Source of the DNA: Desulfosporosinus cupriresistens
GTDB taxonomy: Bacteria > Bacillota > Desulfitobacteriia > Desulfitobacteriales > Desulfitobacteriaceae
Reading direction: 5' to 3'
Length of the DNA: 64,000 nucleotides
Assembly: GCF_001707885.1 (NCBI RefSeq)
Contig: NZ_MASS01000010.1
Span: 1 to 64,000, forward strand
Shown: positions 43,297-53,443 of the stretch, in pieces
Position numbering within the stretch: the first letter of the stretch is position 1
Layout of the letters: each line of letters begins with the position of its first letter
Translations under genes and position numbers: made by a program
Notes under the pieces: model-generated
Told to the model about the DNA's origin: nothing
Database searches by the model: none
What the model saw: only the letters and a program-made list of their open reading frames with translations

Positions 43297-44289
43297 ATGA
43301 GTATACAACAACTTTATAACCCTACCGACACGTCTATTCCCACATTTCAATTTCCTGAACTGTTATTTGTTGAAGACCAGTTGCAGGTCGTCCTTAATAA
43401 AGCAGATGGTCTCATTCAACAAACTTGTGTTAGTTTGTTGCAATCTGGTGGAAAAAGAATTCGGCCACTCCTCACTCTGTATAGTGGTATGTGTTTTGCT
43501 CCCTTAAATCCATTAATGATCCAAGCAGCTGTCGCCGCAGAACTTATTCACATGGCTTCCTTGATTCATGATGATGTTATCGATGAATCGGCTACCCGAC
43601 GTGGAAAACCGACCGTAAACTCCCTTCATGGAGACCATGCAGCCATTCTGACAGGAGATTATCTCTTTGCTGAAGCCTTTAATATCCTCTCCACACAGCA
43701 ACTGCTAGACAGCATGAAATACCTCGTTGAAGCAATTCAAGCCATGTGTGCCGGAGAAGTAAATCAAGCAAGTGAACAATTCTCGGTTTCAGTCAACACT
43801 GAACATTATTTTAGCCGAATTGCTCAAAAAACAGGAATTCTTCTAGCTGCCTGCTGTCAATCAGGAGCTATTCTGGCAGGTGCTCTTTCTGAAGATTTGG
43901 CTCTCATGCGTGAATACGGATTAAACATTGGCTATGCCTATCAAATCACTGATGACATTCTGGATATCAGTGGGAATACAGAATCTCTTGGAAAACCAGT
44001 GGGTGCCGATCTCGTTAATGGAAACATAACACTCCCCGTTCTTTATCTTTTAGATAATCCTATTTATGGAAATTGGCTCAGGGAAATCATGAAAACTCGT
44101 AAGATCTCCCAGCAAGGTATCCAAAGCGTTAAAGAAGCTCTAATTTGCTCAGGGAGTATTAAGCAGGCCTATGCAACAGCTACTCAATGTATCAGTAAAG
44201 CTAAAGCTAGCTTGGATACAGTCCCTGGGAGTCCTTATAAATCAGCTCTTATACACTTAGCTGATTCTATCTTGCAACGTACAAATTAG
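43297..44289 (+). CDS. trans-polyprenyl diphosphate synthase (heptaprenyl type)
   Basis: A 330-residue all-helical prenyltransferase. The first Asp-rich motif is HDDVIDESATRRG (about residues 91-103) and the second is TDDILDISG (about 219-227); GGKRIRPL is the substrate Lys/Arg motif. It condenses IPP onto an allylic diphosphate to make long chains for menaquinone. Chain length cannot be read from sequence alone. It faces a YtpB-like terpene synthase tail to tail; YtpB enzymes use C35 heptaprenyl diphosphate, which supports a C35 product here. Confidence 0.88.
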   Translation: MSIQQLYNPTDTSIPTFQFPELLFVEDQLQVVLNKADGLIQQTCVSLLQSGGKRIRPLLTLYSGMCFAPLNPLMIQAAVAAELIHMASLIHDDVIDESATRRGKPTVNSLHGDHAAILTGDYLFAEAFNILSTQQLLDSMKYLVEAIQAMCAGEVNQASEQFSVSVNTEHYFSRIAQKTGILLAACCQSGAILAGALSEDLALMREYGLNIGYAYQITDDILDISGNTESLGKPVGADLVNGNITLPVLYLLDNPIYGNWLREIMKTRKISQQGIQSVKEALICSGSIKQAYATATQCISKAKASLDTVPGSPYKSALIHLADSILQRTN

Positions 44290-44305
44290 ATACATATTAA
44301 GCAAA

Positions 44306-44346
44306 AAGATCAAACGAACGCCTTGCCATACGTTCGTTTGATCTTT
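44306..44346. terminator. bidirectional terminator
   Basis: ATCAAACGAACG / CGTTCGTTTGAT perfect stem between convergent genes, followed by CTTTT. Confidence 0.75.
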
Positions 44347-44376
44347 TCATTTTTCCTTATTCATTTTATGCCTGGA

Positions 44377-45447
44377 TTAAAGAGACTTCCTTTTTCTCAA
44401 TTGACAACACATCCAATAGAGCAGATTTACCCCCAGCCCACTATCCCCCAACAGTTGCTTGGTGACAGAGCGAATATCTGTGTCCATACCCTTTTCATCG
44501 GACAGATACATAGCCAGAAGCCCCTGGACAACTGCCCGATGGAACTTAGGATAGTCCAGTCGCTCCGCTTGCTTTAAGGAATTTTCTTCAAACTGTTGCA
44601 GGCGCTGAAATGTCATTCCGATATCTTGATAATACGCAACAAAATTCAACTGACTCGTTTCTCTGTCTTCCCGTAAATCAATAAAATAATCTAATAAAAT
44701 ATGAAGGCCACATATCCAAGGAAAGTAGGCCCGGCTAATCTTCTGAACTTCCTTTGCCGTTAATTGAGGGTTAAAGGCAACCGCATATAGTGAGAAGATT
44801 CCTAAAGTCGACCCCGTCGCAGCACCAAATTCCCAAGTTGTTATATCTGGATATTCCTTTAAGTGGGGAGTAATCCAGTTTAACATTTTCTCTTCCCGTT
44901 CTTCCACTGCCAAGTGTTTGTACGTTTGTAAGTGGGAATAGAGTTTCGCAAACTTAATAGCATCTTCTTGAACTAATTTATACGATGGTAGCTTTCTAAC
45001 GCTTTCTTGACAGGTTTTGACTAACCGTTCTAGATACCTGCCATCTTCCCGATAGGGGTAATACAAATAGTAATCAGAAGGAACTGCCTCAGGGTTCAAA
45101 GCTTCTTGCATAGCTAAATGCAACTGAGAAAAAGCCACTTCATCCTGAACCTCTAGGCTATCTACCAAATTATCAAGATAATCGCTCATAGTTTGATAAG
45201 CAACAATGAATTGAATTGCTTCAGTCTTATTCACACCCGGATACAGCGCAAAAATACTGCCGCCTTGACAATGAAACGTTTTGGTGCGAATACTCTCAGT
45301 GGCCTGCTGGCTCAGGCGAGCATCCGGTAACTTCGCAGCCATCCGTTGCCATCCAGTTAGCTCTTGTTTAACGATCGGAAAAACTTGGGCAATAAAATAG
45401 TAAATTAACCTTCCGCTATTCATAGGTAGGGCAACTGATGACTTCAT
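44377..45447 (-). CDS. YtpB-family (DUF2600) tetraprenyl-beta-curcumene synthase-like enzyme
   Basis: A 356-residue DUF2600 protein. The Asp-rich segment MSDYLDNLVDSLE (about residues 85-97) is the class IB terpene synthase metal site of YtpB. Further conserved blocks are FHCQGGSIFALYPG and LHILLDYFIDLREDRE. YtpB cyclises C35 heptaprenyl diphosphate to a sesquarterpene in Bacillus, found in vegetative cells and spores. A matching polyprenyl synthase lies next door. No squalene-hopene cyclase type gene is near. Confidence 0.82.
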   Translation of the reverse strand: MKSSVALPMNSGRLIYYFIAQVFPIVKQELTGWQRMAAKLPDARLSQQATESIRTKTFHCQGGSIFALYPGVNKTEAIQFIVAYQTMSDYLDNLVDSLEVQDEVAFSQLHLAMQEALNPEAVPSDYYLYYPYREDGRYLERLVKTCQESVRKLPSYKLVQEDAIKFAKLYSHLQTYKHLAVEEREEKMLNWITPHLKEYPDITTWEFGAATGSTLGIFSLYAVAFNPQLTAKEVQKISRAYFPWICGLHILLDYFIDLREDRETSQLNFVAYYQDIGMTFQRLQQFEENSLKQAERLDYPKFHRAVVQGLLAMYLSDEKGMDTDIRSVTKQLLGDSGLGVNLLYWMCCQLRKRKSL

Positions 45448-45647
45448 ATCCTTGATTCTCCCTCATTAAATAAAGCTAGTTTCCTTATTTAAATATAGTG
45501 TTGCCAAAAAAGGCTCTCATCCAACCTAAATTATACCATTAATATATAATTCCGGCACTCAGTTTCTTACTATATTTTACAGGTATAATTTATCTTCATG
45601 GAGACATTCTATACTTGTTGTTAAATTGTACTGAGAGGAGATTGATT

Positions 45648-45854
45648 ATGAACACTTCGATGCCTGAATTAACATCCAAAAACTTGACCATTTTAAGCGA
45701 TCAACTCGGAGCCGAAGCTTTATTAGTCCATAAGTTTGCTCAAGCCGCTCAATCTGTCCAAGATCAAGCGATCAGTTCTCAACTTTCTTCCATTTCTGCG
45801 TTGCATCGTAAACACTATGATACCTTACTCAATTATTTAAATTCCCATCAATAA
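45648..45854 (+). CDS. small CotF-like/ferritin-like spore protein
   Basis: A 68-residue protein with ATG after GAGGAG. Two helices (LTILSDQLGAEALLVHKF and SQLSSISALHRKHYDTLL) look like half of a CotF-type ferritin-like bundle. It is 21 bases upstream of a longer CotF-family gene, so they form an operon. A spore coat role is inferred from that family. Confidence 0.65.
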   Translation: MNTSMPELTSKNLTILSDQLGAEALLVHKFAQAAQSVQDQAISSQLSSISALHRKHYDTLLNYLNSHQ

Positions 45855-45875
45855 GTAAAGAAAGGCGGGATAAAG

Positions 45876-46145
45876 TTGAATACTCAAAACACGATGACTG
45901 AACAAGAAATTCTTACCGACCTACTGACAAGTGAAAAACATCTTACTTCTACAGTCAATACATTTATCACTGAATCAACTTGTGCTAATTTAAGGCAAAA
46001 CCTAAAAACTATCCTAACGGAAGAACATAGTATTCATGAAAACCTTTACAATATCATGAACCAAAAGGGATGGTATCCTACAAGCGATGCCGAGGCGCAA
46101 GAAGTTCAAAAAGTTAAAGGCAGATTTAAACCCTTACAAGGGTAA
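45876..46145 (+). CDS. CotF-family spore coat protein
   Basis: An 89-residue protein: EQEILTDLLTSEKHLTSTVN, then a second helix NLKTILTEEHSIHENLYNIM and the typical end QKGWYP. This is the Coat F module. TTG start behind AAAGGCGGG. It is second in a two-gene operon ending at a terminator. Confidence 0.8.
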   Translation: MNTQNTMTEQEILTDLLTSEKHLTSTVNTFITESTCANLRQNLKTILTEEHSIHENLYNIMNQKGWYPTSDAEAQEVQKVKGRFKPLQG

Positions 46146-46188
46146 TACAAAACTTGATACCTCTGGTATTTATAACAATCACACAGCA

Positions 46189-46222
46189 AAAAGATGGGGC
46201 CAAATGGCTCCATCTTTGTTTT
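46189..46222 (+). terminator. terminator of the CotF operon
   Basis: AAAGATGG-GCC / GGC-CCATCTTT stem followed by GTTTTC. Confidence 0.7.
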
Positions 46223-46255
46223 CATGAAAGAAAAGTTATGAGGGTTCGGTGAAAA

Positions 46256-46441
46256 TTACTCAGCTTTTTCTTTAACCTCTTCTTTTTTCACTTCGCCCTC
46301 ACTTGCAGCTTTGAATTCTCTTATCCCTTTTCCGAGGGCTTTTCCTACATCCGGTAACTTACCTGGTCCGAAAATAACTAATGCAATAACAAGAAAAATA
46401 CCCGCTTCCAAAGGGGAAACAAATCCAAATGTTGTCAGCAT
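46256..46441 (-). CDS. tatA: Sec-independent translocase TatA
   Basis: A 61-residue TatA/E protein. An N-terminal membrane helix, then the [21 protein letters not shown] amphipathic helix (split here across residues about 23-43), then a charged tail. It forms the pore of the twin-arginine pathway for folded cofactor proteins. ATG is set by GGAGGTGG. No tatC is adjacent. Confidence 0.92.
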   Translation of the reverse strand: MLTTFGFVSPLEAGIFLVIALVIFGPGKLPDVGKALGKGIREFKAASEGEVKKEEVKEKAE

Positions 46442-46627
46442 AATTTCCACCTCCATTATAATAACTACTCTAATTGAAAGGTTGAGTACACAACTCTAGT
46501 TAATATTAGCAAATTAAGCATATGCTTATCCTATCGTATTAAAGGACTTCACGCAATATGTTTTTTATGGAAAGTTAAAAAAGAAGTTTAAAAGTAAATT
46601 TAGTAAGTTTTTAACATAAAAACGAAC

Positions 46628-46658
46628 CCAATAAGTCTTAAGCTTTAAGACTTATTGG
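46628..46658 (-). terminator. terminator overlapping the protease stop
   Basis: CCAATAAGTCTTAA / TTAAGACTTATTGG stem that includes the stop codon of the protease gene; GTTTTTATG follows on the minus strand. Confidence 0.6.
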
Positions 46659-47439
46659 TTGCCTTATTTTTTTCTTCATCTTCTTTTACTTTAAAAAGTT
46701 CTTCGTATCCAAGATACAATTTCCAAATTACATCCCATAGTTCTCCATTGGCTTCAGTCACTTTAAGTCCTAGTTCTCTAGCTTCTCGACGACCAATTGG
46801 ATACCCATGTGAAAAGTAGCCCTCAGTTAGAGCCTGCGTAACGCTCAGGACTCGTTCAGTGTCATCTTTTAGCATGTAGCTCGATAATAACGTTTCTGCA
46901 TATTGCCGAGAGGCCTTTATCGTTTTTTCATAATCCCCAATAAGCCACGGATCAAGCTTGTTCAACAACGGGGTTACCATGAATGATGCAACCTCCAGGT
47001 CAGAACAATTGATAACGGAACGCTGCAAGTAATCTAAGCAATGCCAAACTGCTTGAACGGGAATTAAAATATCTTTATAGACGGGATGCGTAACCAATGG
47101 ATCAATAGGTCCGAGCTCGGAGATTGGCCCCATGACAACTTCATCTGCTCCAAGGACAAGCATTGAAGCCGCTGATTTGGCGACAAACGGAACAATTACG
47201 GCAAACTCATCGCAAAACTCCCGGATCAGCGTCACCACTTTATAAGGTGTATCTACCGCTCCACCATAACTGTGTAATATCAAATCAATCTTTTTGGTGT
47301 GACCCATTTCCTTCAGCTGTTTATAGAGGGGAATAATAATCGTGTCATCGAGAGGTGTATAGGAAAAATAGACTAATACTTTGGAATTCCGTAATTGTTC
47401 TAAACGCTCAATAAAGCCAATCCGTTCCTCTGCATTCAA
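46645..47439 (-). CDS. ClpP-fold serine protease, SDH_sah/SppA-like family
   Basis: A 264-residue protein of the ClpP/crotonase fold assigned to the SDH_sah group, related to SppA. Landmarks are ILHSYGGAVD (about residues 54-63), the nucleophile region AKSAASMLVLGADEVVMG with probable Ser92, and GPISELGPIDP. It has no signal peptide or anchor. A cat-Lys or His partner cannot be fixed with confidence. TTG start behind GGGAGGGG. It follows the heme train after a 150-base gap. Confidence 0.75.
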   Translation of the reverse strand: MNAEERIGFIERLEQLRNSKVLVYFSYTPLDDTIIIPLYKQLKEMGHTKKIDLILHSYGGAVDTPYKVVTLIREFCDEFAVIVPFVAKSAASMLVLGADEVVMGPISELGPIDPLVTHPVYKDILIPVQAVWHCLDYLQRSVINCSDLEVASFMVTPLLNKLDPWLIGDYEKTIKASRQYAETLLSSYMLKDDTERVLSVTQALTEGYFSHGYPIGRREARELGLKVTEANGELWDVIWKLYLGYEELFKVKEDEEKNKATNKS

Positions 47440-47591
47440 ACCGAGTCCCCTCCCAGCCCATCATATATACCATATTATTCCAGCGCGGCTTTTATGGTGA
47501 GTCTTGGGAAAACCCTATTTATCGTTTTGTTAATAAGCAGATATTATCTGCATTCAAGCAAATAAACCGAACAATTAAGGACTGGAGCACA

Positions 47592-47885
47592 TTACGAAGG
47601 TTTTTTAGGAATATCTACTTTGACACCGGATTGGTCATGGCAACTCTGACAATACGCTTCTCCGCCAAGCCCTTTCTTTTCGTGACAAGTATAACATTGT
47701 TTCCATGGTTGCTGGTTGTTTAAGACGGCATATCCATGGCCTTTCGGTCCATGGATCCAAGTATCTTTTGACACCGAGGTGTGTGGGTTAGACGGATCAC
47801 GATTTTGAGAGACGACGATTACCGCGACTAAGGCAGCCAATAAGCTGAACGTAATGAGGGTTCTTATTACACGTTTGCGTTCCAA
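47592..47885 (-). CDS. membrane-anchored diheme cytochrome c
   Basis: A 97-residue protein with an N-terminal signal anchor (about residues 9-27). Two heme sites, CYTCH and CQSCH, lie 15 residues apart near the C-terminus, giving a small extracellular diheme domain. TTG start behind GGGGTGG. It closes the heme gene train, 31 bases after hemL. It could be an electron carrier or a heme-handling protein linked to the ResBC system; sequence does not decide. Confidence 0.8.
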   Translation of the reverse strand: MERKRVIRTLITFSLLAALVAVIVVSQNRDPSNPHTSVSKDTWIHGPKGHGYAVLNNQQPWKQCYTCHEKKGLGGEAYCQSCHDQSGVKVDIPKKPS

Positions 47886-47916
47886 TCAGCAAACCACCCC
47901 TTTGAAAGGTTTTTCG

Positions 47917-49206
47917 CTATAGGGTCTTTAGCACTTTTCGGGTCTGTTCTAGTGTAAGATCGATGTCTGCGTCGGTATGAGCAGTTGATAAAAAGACGGC
48001 TTCAAATTGACTAGGAGCTAAGTAAATGCCTTGTTCCAACATCCCTTGGAAGAACTTGGCGAATCGCTCGACATCCGATGTGCAAGCGCTGGAATAATCC
48101 TTGACTGGAATGTCTGTAAAAAAGGCGGAGAACATGGCCCCGACGGCATTAACCCAAATAGGAAATCCTGCCTCTTTGGCGAGCTGCTTTAATCCTTCAG
48201 CTAGTCGATTGGTTTTATTTGCTAAAGCCTCATAGGTTCCAGGTTGCTGTAATAATTTTAAAGTAGCTAAACCAGCGTTCATCGCCAATGGATTACCTGA
48301 AAGGGTTCCCGCTTGATATATAGGACCACTCGGTGAAATTTTTTCCATGAATCGACGTTTTCCTCCGTAAGCACCTACCGGTAGCCCTCCGCCGATTACT
48401 TTACCCAGGCAAGTCAAATCTGGGTCAATTCCATAAAAGCCTTGTGCCCCTCCATAACTGACTCTGAAACCGGTCATCACTTCGTCAAAGATCAGTAAGG
48501 CACCATATTCTTCAGTTAAGCGACGAACCCCTTGTAAGAACCCTTCTTGCGGCAAGACGACACCCATGTTCCCGGCAACTGGTTCAAGAATAACACAAGC
48601 GATTTCTTCTCCTTCGCGTTGGAAGATCTCCTTTAACTCCTCAAGGTCATTGAACCGAGCCGAAATTGTAGATGACGCAGTTTGTTCGGTAACCCCTGGA
48701 GACGTGGGGACACCCAAAGTTAGAGCACCACTCCCTGCCTTGATAAGAAGTTGATCTGAATGCCCATGGTAACAGCCCTCAAACTTAACAATTTTCGTCC
48801 TGCTTGTAACACCGCGTGCTAAACGCAAAGCACTCATTGTGGCTTCAGTTCCAGAGTTGACCATACGTACCATTTCCATGGAAGGGTAGGCCTTGAGGAC
48901 TTCTTCGGCTAATACGGTTTCAACTTCTGTTGGAGCACCGTAACTCGTCCCTCGCTCAGCTACTCGTTTGATTACAGCAACTACTTCCGGATGAGCATGC
49001 CCGACAATCAGTGGGCCCCAGGAACCTACAAAATCCAGGTAACGATTGCCATCAATATCCCAGATGTAGGCTCCTGCACCCCGGTCTATGAATACGGGGT
49101 CACGCCCTACGGATTTAAAGGCCCTCACCGGCGAATTAACACCGCCAGGAATGACCTTTTGGGCCCTGACAAAGGCCTCATGGCTTTTTTCGTCCACAAA
49201 AGACAA
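47917..49206 (-). CDS. hemL: glutamate-1-semialdehyde 2,1-aminomutase
   Basis: A 429-residue PLP enzyme making 5-aminolevulinate from glutamate semialdehyde, step two of the C5 pathway. PLP Lys269 is in [14 protein letters not shown]. Other conserved blocks are [33 protein letters not shown] and [12 protein letters not shown] start behind AGGGGG. It lies 17 bases after the ahbA-ahbB fusion in the heme operon. Confidence 0.95.
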   Translation of the reverse strand: MSFVDEKSHEAFVRAQKVIPGGVNSPVRAFKSVGRDPVFIDRGAGAYIWDIDGNRYLDFVGSWGPLIVGHAHPEVVAVIKRVAERGTSYGAPTEVETVLAEEVLKAYPSMEMVRMVNSGTEATMSALRLARGVTSRTKIVKFEGCYHGHSDQLLIKAGSGALTLGVPTSPGVTEQTASSTISARFNDLEELKEIFQREGEEIACVILEPVAGNMGVVLPQEGFLQGVRRLTEEYGALLIFDEVMTGFRVSYGGAQGFYGIDPDLTCLGKVIGGGLPVGAYGGKRRFMEKISPSGPIYQAGTLSGNPLAMNAGLATLKLLQQPGTYEALANKTNRLAEGLKQLAKEAGFPIWVNAVGAMFSAFFTDIPVKDYSSACTSDVERFAKFFQGMLEQGIYLAPSQFEAVFLSTAHTDADIDLTLEQTRKVLKTL

Positions 49207-49223
49207 GTGAATACCCCCTTGTT

Positions 49224-50246
49224 CTAGTTTGTCTCATCCTCTAGAAAATATTGCATACTGCTCTTTTTTAATTCAGCGGTACTAAAAAGCATGGAATAGG
49301 TTGTTATCCCAGTTGCCAGAGAAATTTTCTCCATGACCTCTCCACAATCCTCAGCGGTACGGCCATGAATCATAGTAAAGAGGTTGTAAGGCCAATCGGG
49401 AAGAGTAGGTCGTTGGTAACAGTGACTAACTTCCTTAAATCGGGCCATAATTTCTCCTACTTCAGCTGCCCGTTCAGGATCGACCTGCCAAACCCCCATG
49501 GCATTAGCCACAAAGCCTGCTTTCTGATGTCGTAAAACTGCACCAAAACGGCGAGTTACTTCCGCATTTAGGAGATGATTAGCACAAGAAATCACTTTTT
49601 CAACTGGCCACTGGAGATTCTCGGCCAGTATGGTGAAAGGCGTTGGGGAATCCGGCAGATTCCCCTGGAGCACACGAATCAAGGCAATGTCTTCGTTTGT
49701 TAAATCATAAGAAGAGACGTTCTCCTTTTGTGCGCCCCGTAGATTGCCCTCTCCGAGGGTATCTATTCCTTCTTCAGAAAGAGATTCCTCATCAGATAGA
49801 TCGAAATCGAAATTAACATTTATTTTAAAGAGTCGAGTTGCTGGCAGACTAAAGACGTCAGCCACTCCTATGACTTCACGAATGTGTTGAAGGATACTCT
49901 CGACAACAGTCTGTGAACGAGCAATAAGGGTAAACCAGACATTATATTCGTGGTTTCGAATATAATTGTGAGTCACTCCTGGGATACCCTCGAGCAGTTT
50001 GGCTAAGATGGAAATCTTTTCTTCGGGAACTTTGCCTGCACATAGAGTACTATAATATCCTAAACGTCGGGAATCAAAGACACCGCCCAGACGGCGAATG
50101 ATTCCCTCTTGCCGAAGACGTTGAATCCGTCTGAAGGCATCGTCCTCCGTTGTTCCTACAGTTTGGCCCAGAATTTGATAAGGATGAACAGCAATCGGAA
50201 AACGATCTTGGATGGCATTCAGCAAGGCTCGATCAATTGAATCCAT
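49224..50246 (-). CDS. siroheme decarboxylase, AhbA-AhbB fusion
   Basis: A 340-residue protein with two Lrp/AsnC-like units in one chain. Unit one covers about residues 1-150 (HTH-like start [13 protein letters not shown], then [25 protein letters not shown]). Unit two covers about 180-335 ([48 protein letters not shown]). In most organisms AhbA and AhbB are separate and form a heterodimer that decarboxylates siroheme to didecarboxysiroheme. The HYN-type histidine of the active site is present in RNHEYN. ATG follows AAGGAAGGGGG. The linker of about 30 acidic residues is specific to the fusion. Confidence 0.85.
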   Translation of the reverse strand: MDSIDRALLNAIQDRFPIAVHPYQILGQTVGTTEDDAFRRIQRLRQEGIIRRLGGVFDSRRLGYYSTLCAGKVPEEKISILAKLLEGIPGVTHNYIRNHEYNVWFTLIARSQTVVESILQHIREVIGVADVFSLPATRLFKINVNFDFDLSDEESLSEEGIDTLGEGNLRGAQKENVSSYDLTNEDIALIRVLQGNLPDSPTPFTILAENLQWPVEKVISCANHLLNAEVTRRFGAVLRHQKAGFVANAMGVWQVDPERAAEVGEIMARFKEVSHCYQRPTLPDWPYNLFTMIHGRTAEDCGEVMEKISLATGITTYSMLFSTAELKKSSMQYFLEDETN

Positions 50247-50247
50247 T

Positions 50248-51243
50248 CTAAACCCCCTTCCTTCCGTGGTATAAGCACCACGGCTCCTCCGCCATGTAAT
50301 CCCCTTCATTGTAGTAGGCCGCACGCGCACGACAACCACCACAGGCGCGCTTATATTCGCAGGAACCGCAACCATCCTTATAATCGAGTGTTCGCAGGGT
50401 ATTAAAAACTTCATGATTACGCCAAATTTCATCGAACGGTGTCTTCCGAACATCCCCGAGCGGTATATTCAAATAAGCACAGGGTTGGACTTGCCCTTTC
50501 GGTCCGATGATGCAGTAGTGGGTTCCCGCTAAACAACCGCGACTATAGCGCATATTGATACCCATTTGTTTAGCAATACGCATAAACTGAGGGGCACAAG
50601 TTGGCTTGAGTTCAATATCGACAGTTTGTTGTTTTTTCATAATTCGAGTCAAGATATCCTCATAAGCTTCTGCTTTAAGGGTCTCTTCCTCAATCGAAAC
50701 CGCCCGACCCGTTGGAACGAGGAAAAAGAAATGATGAGCAACCGCACCCATCTCAACCGCAAAATCCGTAATGGCTTCCACTTCATCCGCATTCCAATCC
50801 ATGATCGTCGTGTGAATTTGGAAGGGAAGCCCGACTTCACGACAAATTTTCATTCCCCGTACGGCCCCATCCCAGGCGCCGGGAAATTTGCGGAATTCAT
50901 CGTGCTTTTCCTTGTCAAGAGAATCTAAGGAAATACCCATTCCCATGGTGCCAGCTTCTTTAAGTTGCTGAGCTAATTCTAGCGTGAGTAAAGTGCCATT
51001 GGTTCCAAAAACAGGCCGTAAACCTAGAGAAGTTGCATGCGCCACCAATTCTACGATATCCGTCCTCATCAAGGGCTCTCCCCCGCTGAAGATCATGATC
51101 TTAAAACCTGCTTTGGCAATTTGCTCTAGTAAAGTTTTTGCTTCGGTTGTACTAAGTTCGTCTTCGGCTTTACACCCGGCTTCACGGTAGCAATGGTCAC
51201 AAAACATATTACAGGCGTTTGTCGTATTCCAGGAAACTATCAT
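50248..51243 (-). CDS. ahbD: AhbD-type radical SAM heme synthase (NirJ2-like)
   Basis: A 331-residue radical SAM protein. The SAM cluster ligands are Cys11, Cys15 and Cys18 (CNMFCDHC). The C-terminal SPASM-like region holds further cysteines for a second cluster ([13 protein letters not shown] and a final WC). In the Ahb pathway AhbD converts Fe-coproporphyrin III to heme b by oxidative decarboxylation of two propionates. Assignment to AhbD rather than AhbC follows from the shorter length and the longer NirJ1-like partner nearby. The start overlaps the hemB stop. Confidence 0.85.
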   Translation of the reverse strand: MIVSWNTTNACNMFCDHCYREAGCKAEDELSTTEAKTLLEQIAKAGFKIMIFSGGEPLMRTDIVELVAHATSLGLRPVFGTNGTLLTLELAQQLKEAGTMGMGISLDSLDKEKHDEFRKFPGAWDGAVRGMKICREVGLPFQIHTTIMDWNADEVEAITDFAVEMGAVAHHFFFLVPTGRAVSIEEETLKAEAYEDILTRIMKKQQTVDIELKPTCAPQFMRIAKQMGINMRYSRGCLAGTHYCIIGPKGQVQPCAYLNIPLGDVRKTPFDEIWRNHEVFNTLRTLDYKDGCGSCEYKRACGGCRARAAYYNEGDYMAEEPWCLYHGRKGV

Positions 51244-52223
51244 ACTTGTTCCCCCTCTCTCAGCCAGTGCGCTACATCCAAGGCATGATAGGTGATCAGC
51301 AGGTCTGCGCCCGCACGTTTCATACTCACTAGGGCTTCCATGACAATACGCTGCTCATCAATCCACCCATTTGCTGCAGCTGCTTTTACCATCGAATATT
51401 CACCACTAACGTTATACGCAACAACGGGCACTCCGAATTTTTCTTTCGTGCGATAGATAATATCTCCATAAGCCAGGGCAGGCTTCACGATAATTAAGTC
51501 GGCTCCTTCTTCAATGTCCAGCGTCGTTTCCCGCATGGCTTCGTTCCCATTCGCCGGGTCCATCTGATACGTTCTACGATCGCCAAACTGAGGTGTCGAC
51601 CCCGCTGCTTCACGGAACGGGCCGTAAAATCCGGAGGCAACTTTGGCAGAATAGGCCATAATTGGGATATGAGAGAAGCCTTCTTCATCTAATGCTTCCC
51701 TGATCGCCGCAACTCTCCCATCCATCATGTCTGACGGTGCGACCATATCCGCACCGGCACGCGCATGAGAAACAGCGGTCTGGGCAAGTAAGTCAAGCGT
51801 TGGATCGTTCAGGATTTGCCCATTCTCAATCAAACCACAATGCCCGTGGTCGGTATATTCACACAGACAGACATCGGTGATGATATAAAGTTGCGGGAAT
51901 TGTTTTTTAGCCAGACGCACGGCTTCTTGCACAATCCCGTGCTCATGATAAGCACCTGTCCCAACGCTATCTTTGCTCTCCGGAATTCCGAATAACAAAA
52001 CCGCAGGAATCCCAAGTTCCACGACCTCTTGAAGCTGCAAGACAAATTCATCCAGAGAAAAGTTGTAAACGCCAGGCATAGAAGAAATCTCGATCTTCTT
52101 TTTTTCTCCTGGCATAACAAACATTGGGTAAATTAACTCCTCAACTCTGACATGGTTTTCCCGGACCATGCTCCGAATAATTTCATTGGCTCGTAAACGG
52201 CGCGGGCGCCTTTTAAGTTCCAT
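51240..52223 (-). CDS. hemB: porphobilinogen synthase
   Basis: A 327-residue enzyme that joins two 5-aminolevulinates. Schiff-base Lys247 is in [11 protein letters not shown] and Lys194 in [16 protein letters not shown]. The cysteines Cys119, Cys121 and Cys129 ([14 protein letters not shown]) mark the zinc-dependent type. ATG start chosen by GGAGG; an earlier in-frame ATG at 52265 lacks one. Overlaps ahbD by four bases. Confidence 0.95.
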   Translation of the reverse strand: MELKRRPRRLRANEIIRSMVRENHVRVEELIYPMFVMPGEKKKIEISSMPGVYNFSLDEFVLQLQEVVELGIPAVLLFGIPESKDSVGTGAYHEHGIVQEAVRLAKKQFPQLYIITDVCLCEYTDHGHCGLIENGQILNDPTLDLLAQTAVSHARAGADMVAPSDMMDGRVAAIREALDEEGFSHIPIMAYSAKVASGFYGPFREAAGSTPQFGDRRTYQMDPANGNEAMRETTLDIEEGADLIIVKPALAYGDIIYRTKEKFGVPVVAYNVSGEYSMVKAAAANGWIDEQRIVMEALVSMKRAGADLLITYHALDVAHWLREGEQV

Positions 52224-52267
52224 TATATCAACCTCCAAAACTATAGAATGTAGGAACAAATTCATTC

Positions 52268-53443
52268 CTATTTCAAGCCTATCTCTTCATCGGTTAAATA
52301 ACAGGCCGGGTCTGATTCCCAGAAATCCCCGGTGACTGCTTCCGCACGCGTCCGGAAATTTCCGTTACACATATCCAGATATTTACAGGCGGCGCAACGT
52401 CCTTTGAGCAAGGCCTTGCGGTCTTTGAGTCCTGCCAGGGTTGGATGTGACAGATCAGTCCAGATCTCGGCTATTTTTCGTTCGCGGACATTTCCAAATG
52501 AGATATGCTGAGTGAATTGGTCAGGATGCACGTCTCCCATTGGGTCTACTTCTCCAAAGGCAATACCAGAACGGTTTCCGCCGTTTAAACCAATGAGACC
52601 CTTGATTCTTTCAGCTCTAGCGGGATCTTCTTTTAACGCCTGCAAGTACATATACACGCCATCGCAATGATTATCGACTGTCAAGATTTCCTTTTTCAAG
52701 CCTCGTTCTTCAAAGTCCCGAGTTCGGCGAATAATCGTATCCATCGCCTGACGGGACTCTTCCGGCGTCACATCCTCGGCAATCATTTGGTTGCCACGAC
52801 CCGAATAGACCAAGTGGTAGAAGCAAACACGATCGATATTTTCCGCTTCAATAAAATCAAAGATTTTATCTAATTCTTTGATATTGTGATGATTAATTGT
52901 AAAACGAAGTCCAACTCTTTGATCTACAGCTACACAATTTTGAATTCCATGCATCGCCGCCTGAAAGGCTCCCTCTTTACCCCGAAATTTGTCATTGACA
53001 TCTTCAAGACCATCGAGTGAGATTCCAACATAGGACACTCCAATTTCTTTAAGACGCTTGGCCACGTCAGGGGTAATCAATGTGCCATTCGTGGAAAGTG
53101 TAACCCGTAACCCTTTGGAGATTGCGTATTCTGCTAATTCGAAAAAATCGGGACGGATTAACGGTTCCCCACCGGAGAAAAGTAGCACAGGAGATTTAAA
53201 ATCAGCTAAATCATCAATGAAGTGCTTTGCTTCTTCGGTGGTCATTTCTCCTTGATATTTTTGAGAATCTGACTCCATATAACAGTGGGCACATTTCAAG
53301 TTGCACGTCTTAGTCGAATTCCATACGACAACAGGCCCAGAATCAACGGTTGTTCCATTTCGAGCACCATGAGACCCTTTGTTATAACGTAAGGAATCTC
53401 CAAAATAATCTGTATCGAATAAAAGCTTGGTTACACTGATCAT
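52268..53443 (-). CDS. ahbC: AhbC-type radical SAM didecarboxysiroheme deacetylase (NirJ1-like)
   Basis: A 391-residue radical SAM protein. SAM cluster Cys47, Cys51 and Cys54 (CNLKCAHC). A conserved N-terminal leader ([20 protein letters not shown]) is typical of the NirJ1/AhbC group. The C-terminal end has [19 protein letters not shown] and a last Cys for the auxiliary cluster. AhbC removes two acetate side chains to form Fe-coproporphyrin III. ATG overlaps the stop of the cobA-hemD gene (ATGA). Confidence 0.88.
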   Translation of the reverse strand: MISVTKLLFDTDYFGDSLRYNKGSHGARNGTTVDSGPVVVWNSTKTCNLKCAHCYMESDSQKYQGEMTTEEAKHFIDDLADFKSPVLLFSGGEPLIRPDFFELAEYAISKGLRVTLSTNGTLITPDVAKRLKEIGVSYVGISLDGLEDVNDKFRGKEGAFQAAMHGIQNCVAVDQRVGLRFTINHHNIKELDKIFDFIEAENIDRVCFYHLVYSGRGNQMIAEDVTPEESRQAMDTIIRRTRDFEERGLKKEILTVDNHCDGVYMYLQALKEDPARAERIKGLIGLNGGNRSGIAFGEVDPMGDVHPDQFTQHISFGNVRERKIAEIWTDLSHPTLAGLKDRKALLKGRCAACKYLDMCNGNFRTRAEAVTGDFWESDPACYLTDEEIGLK

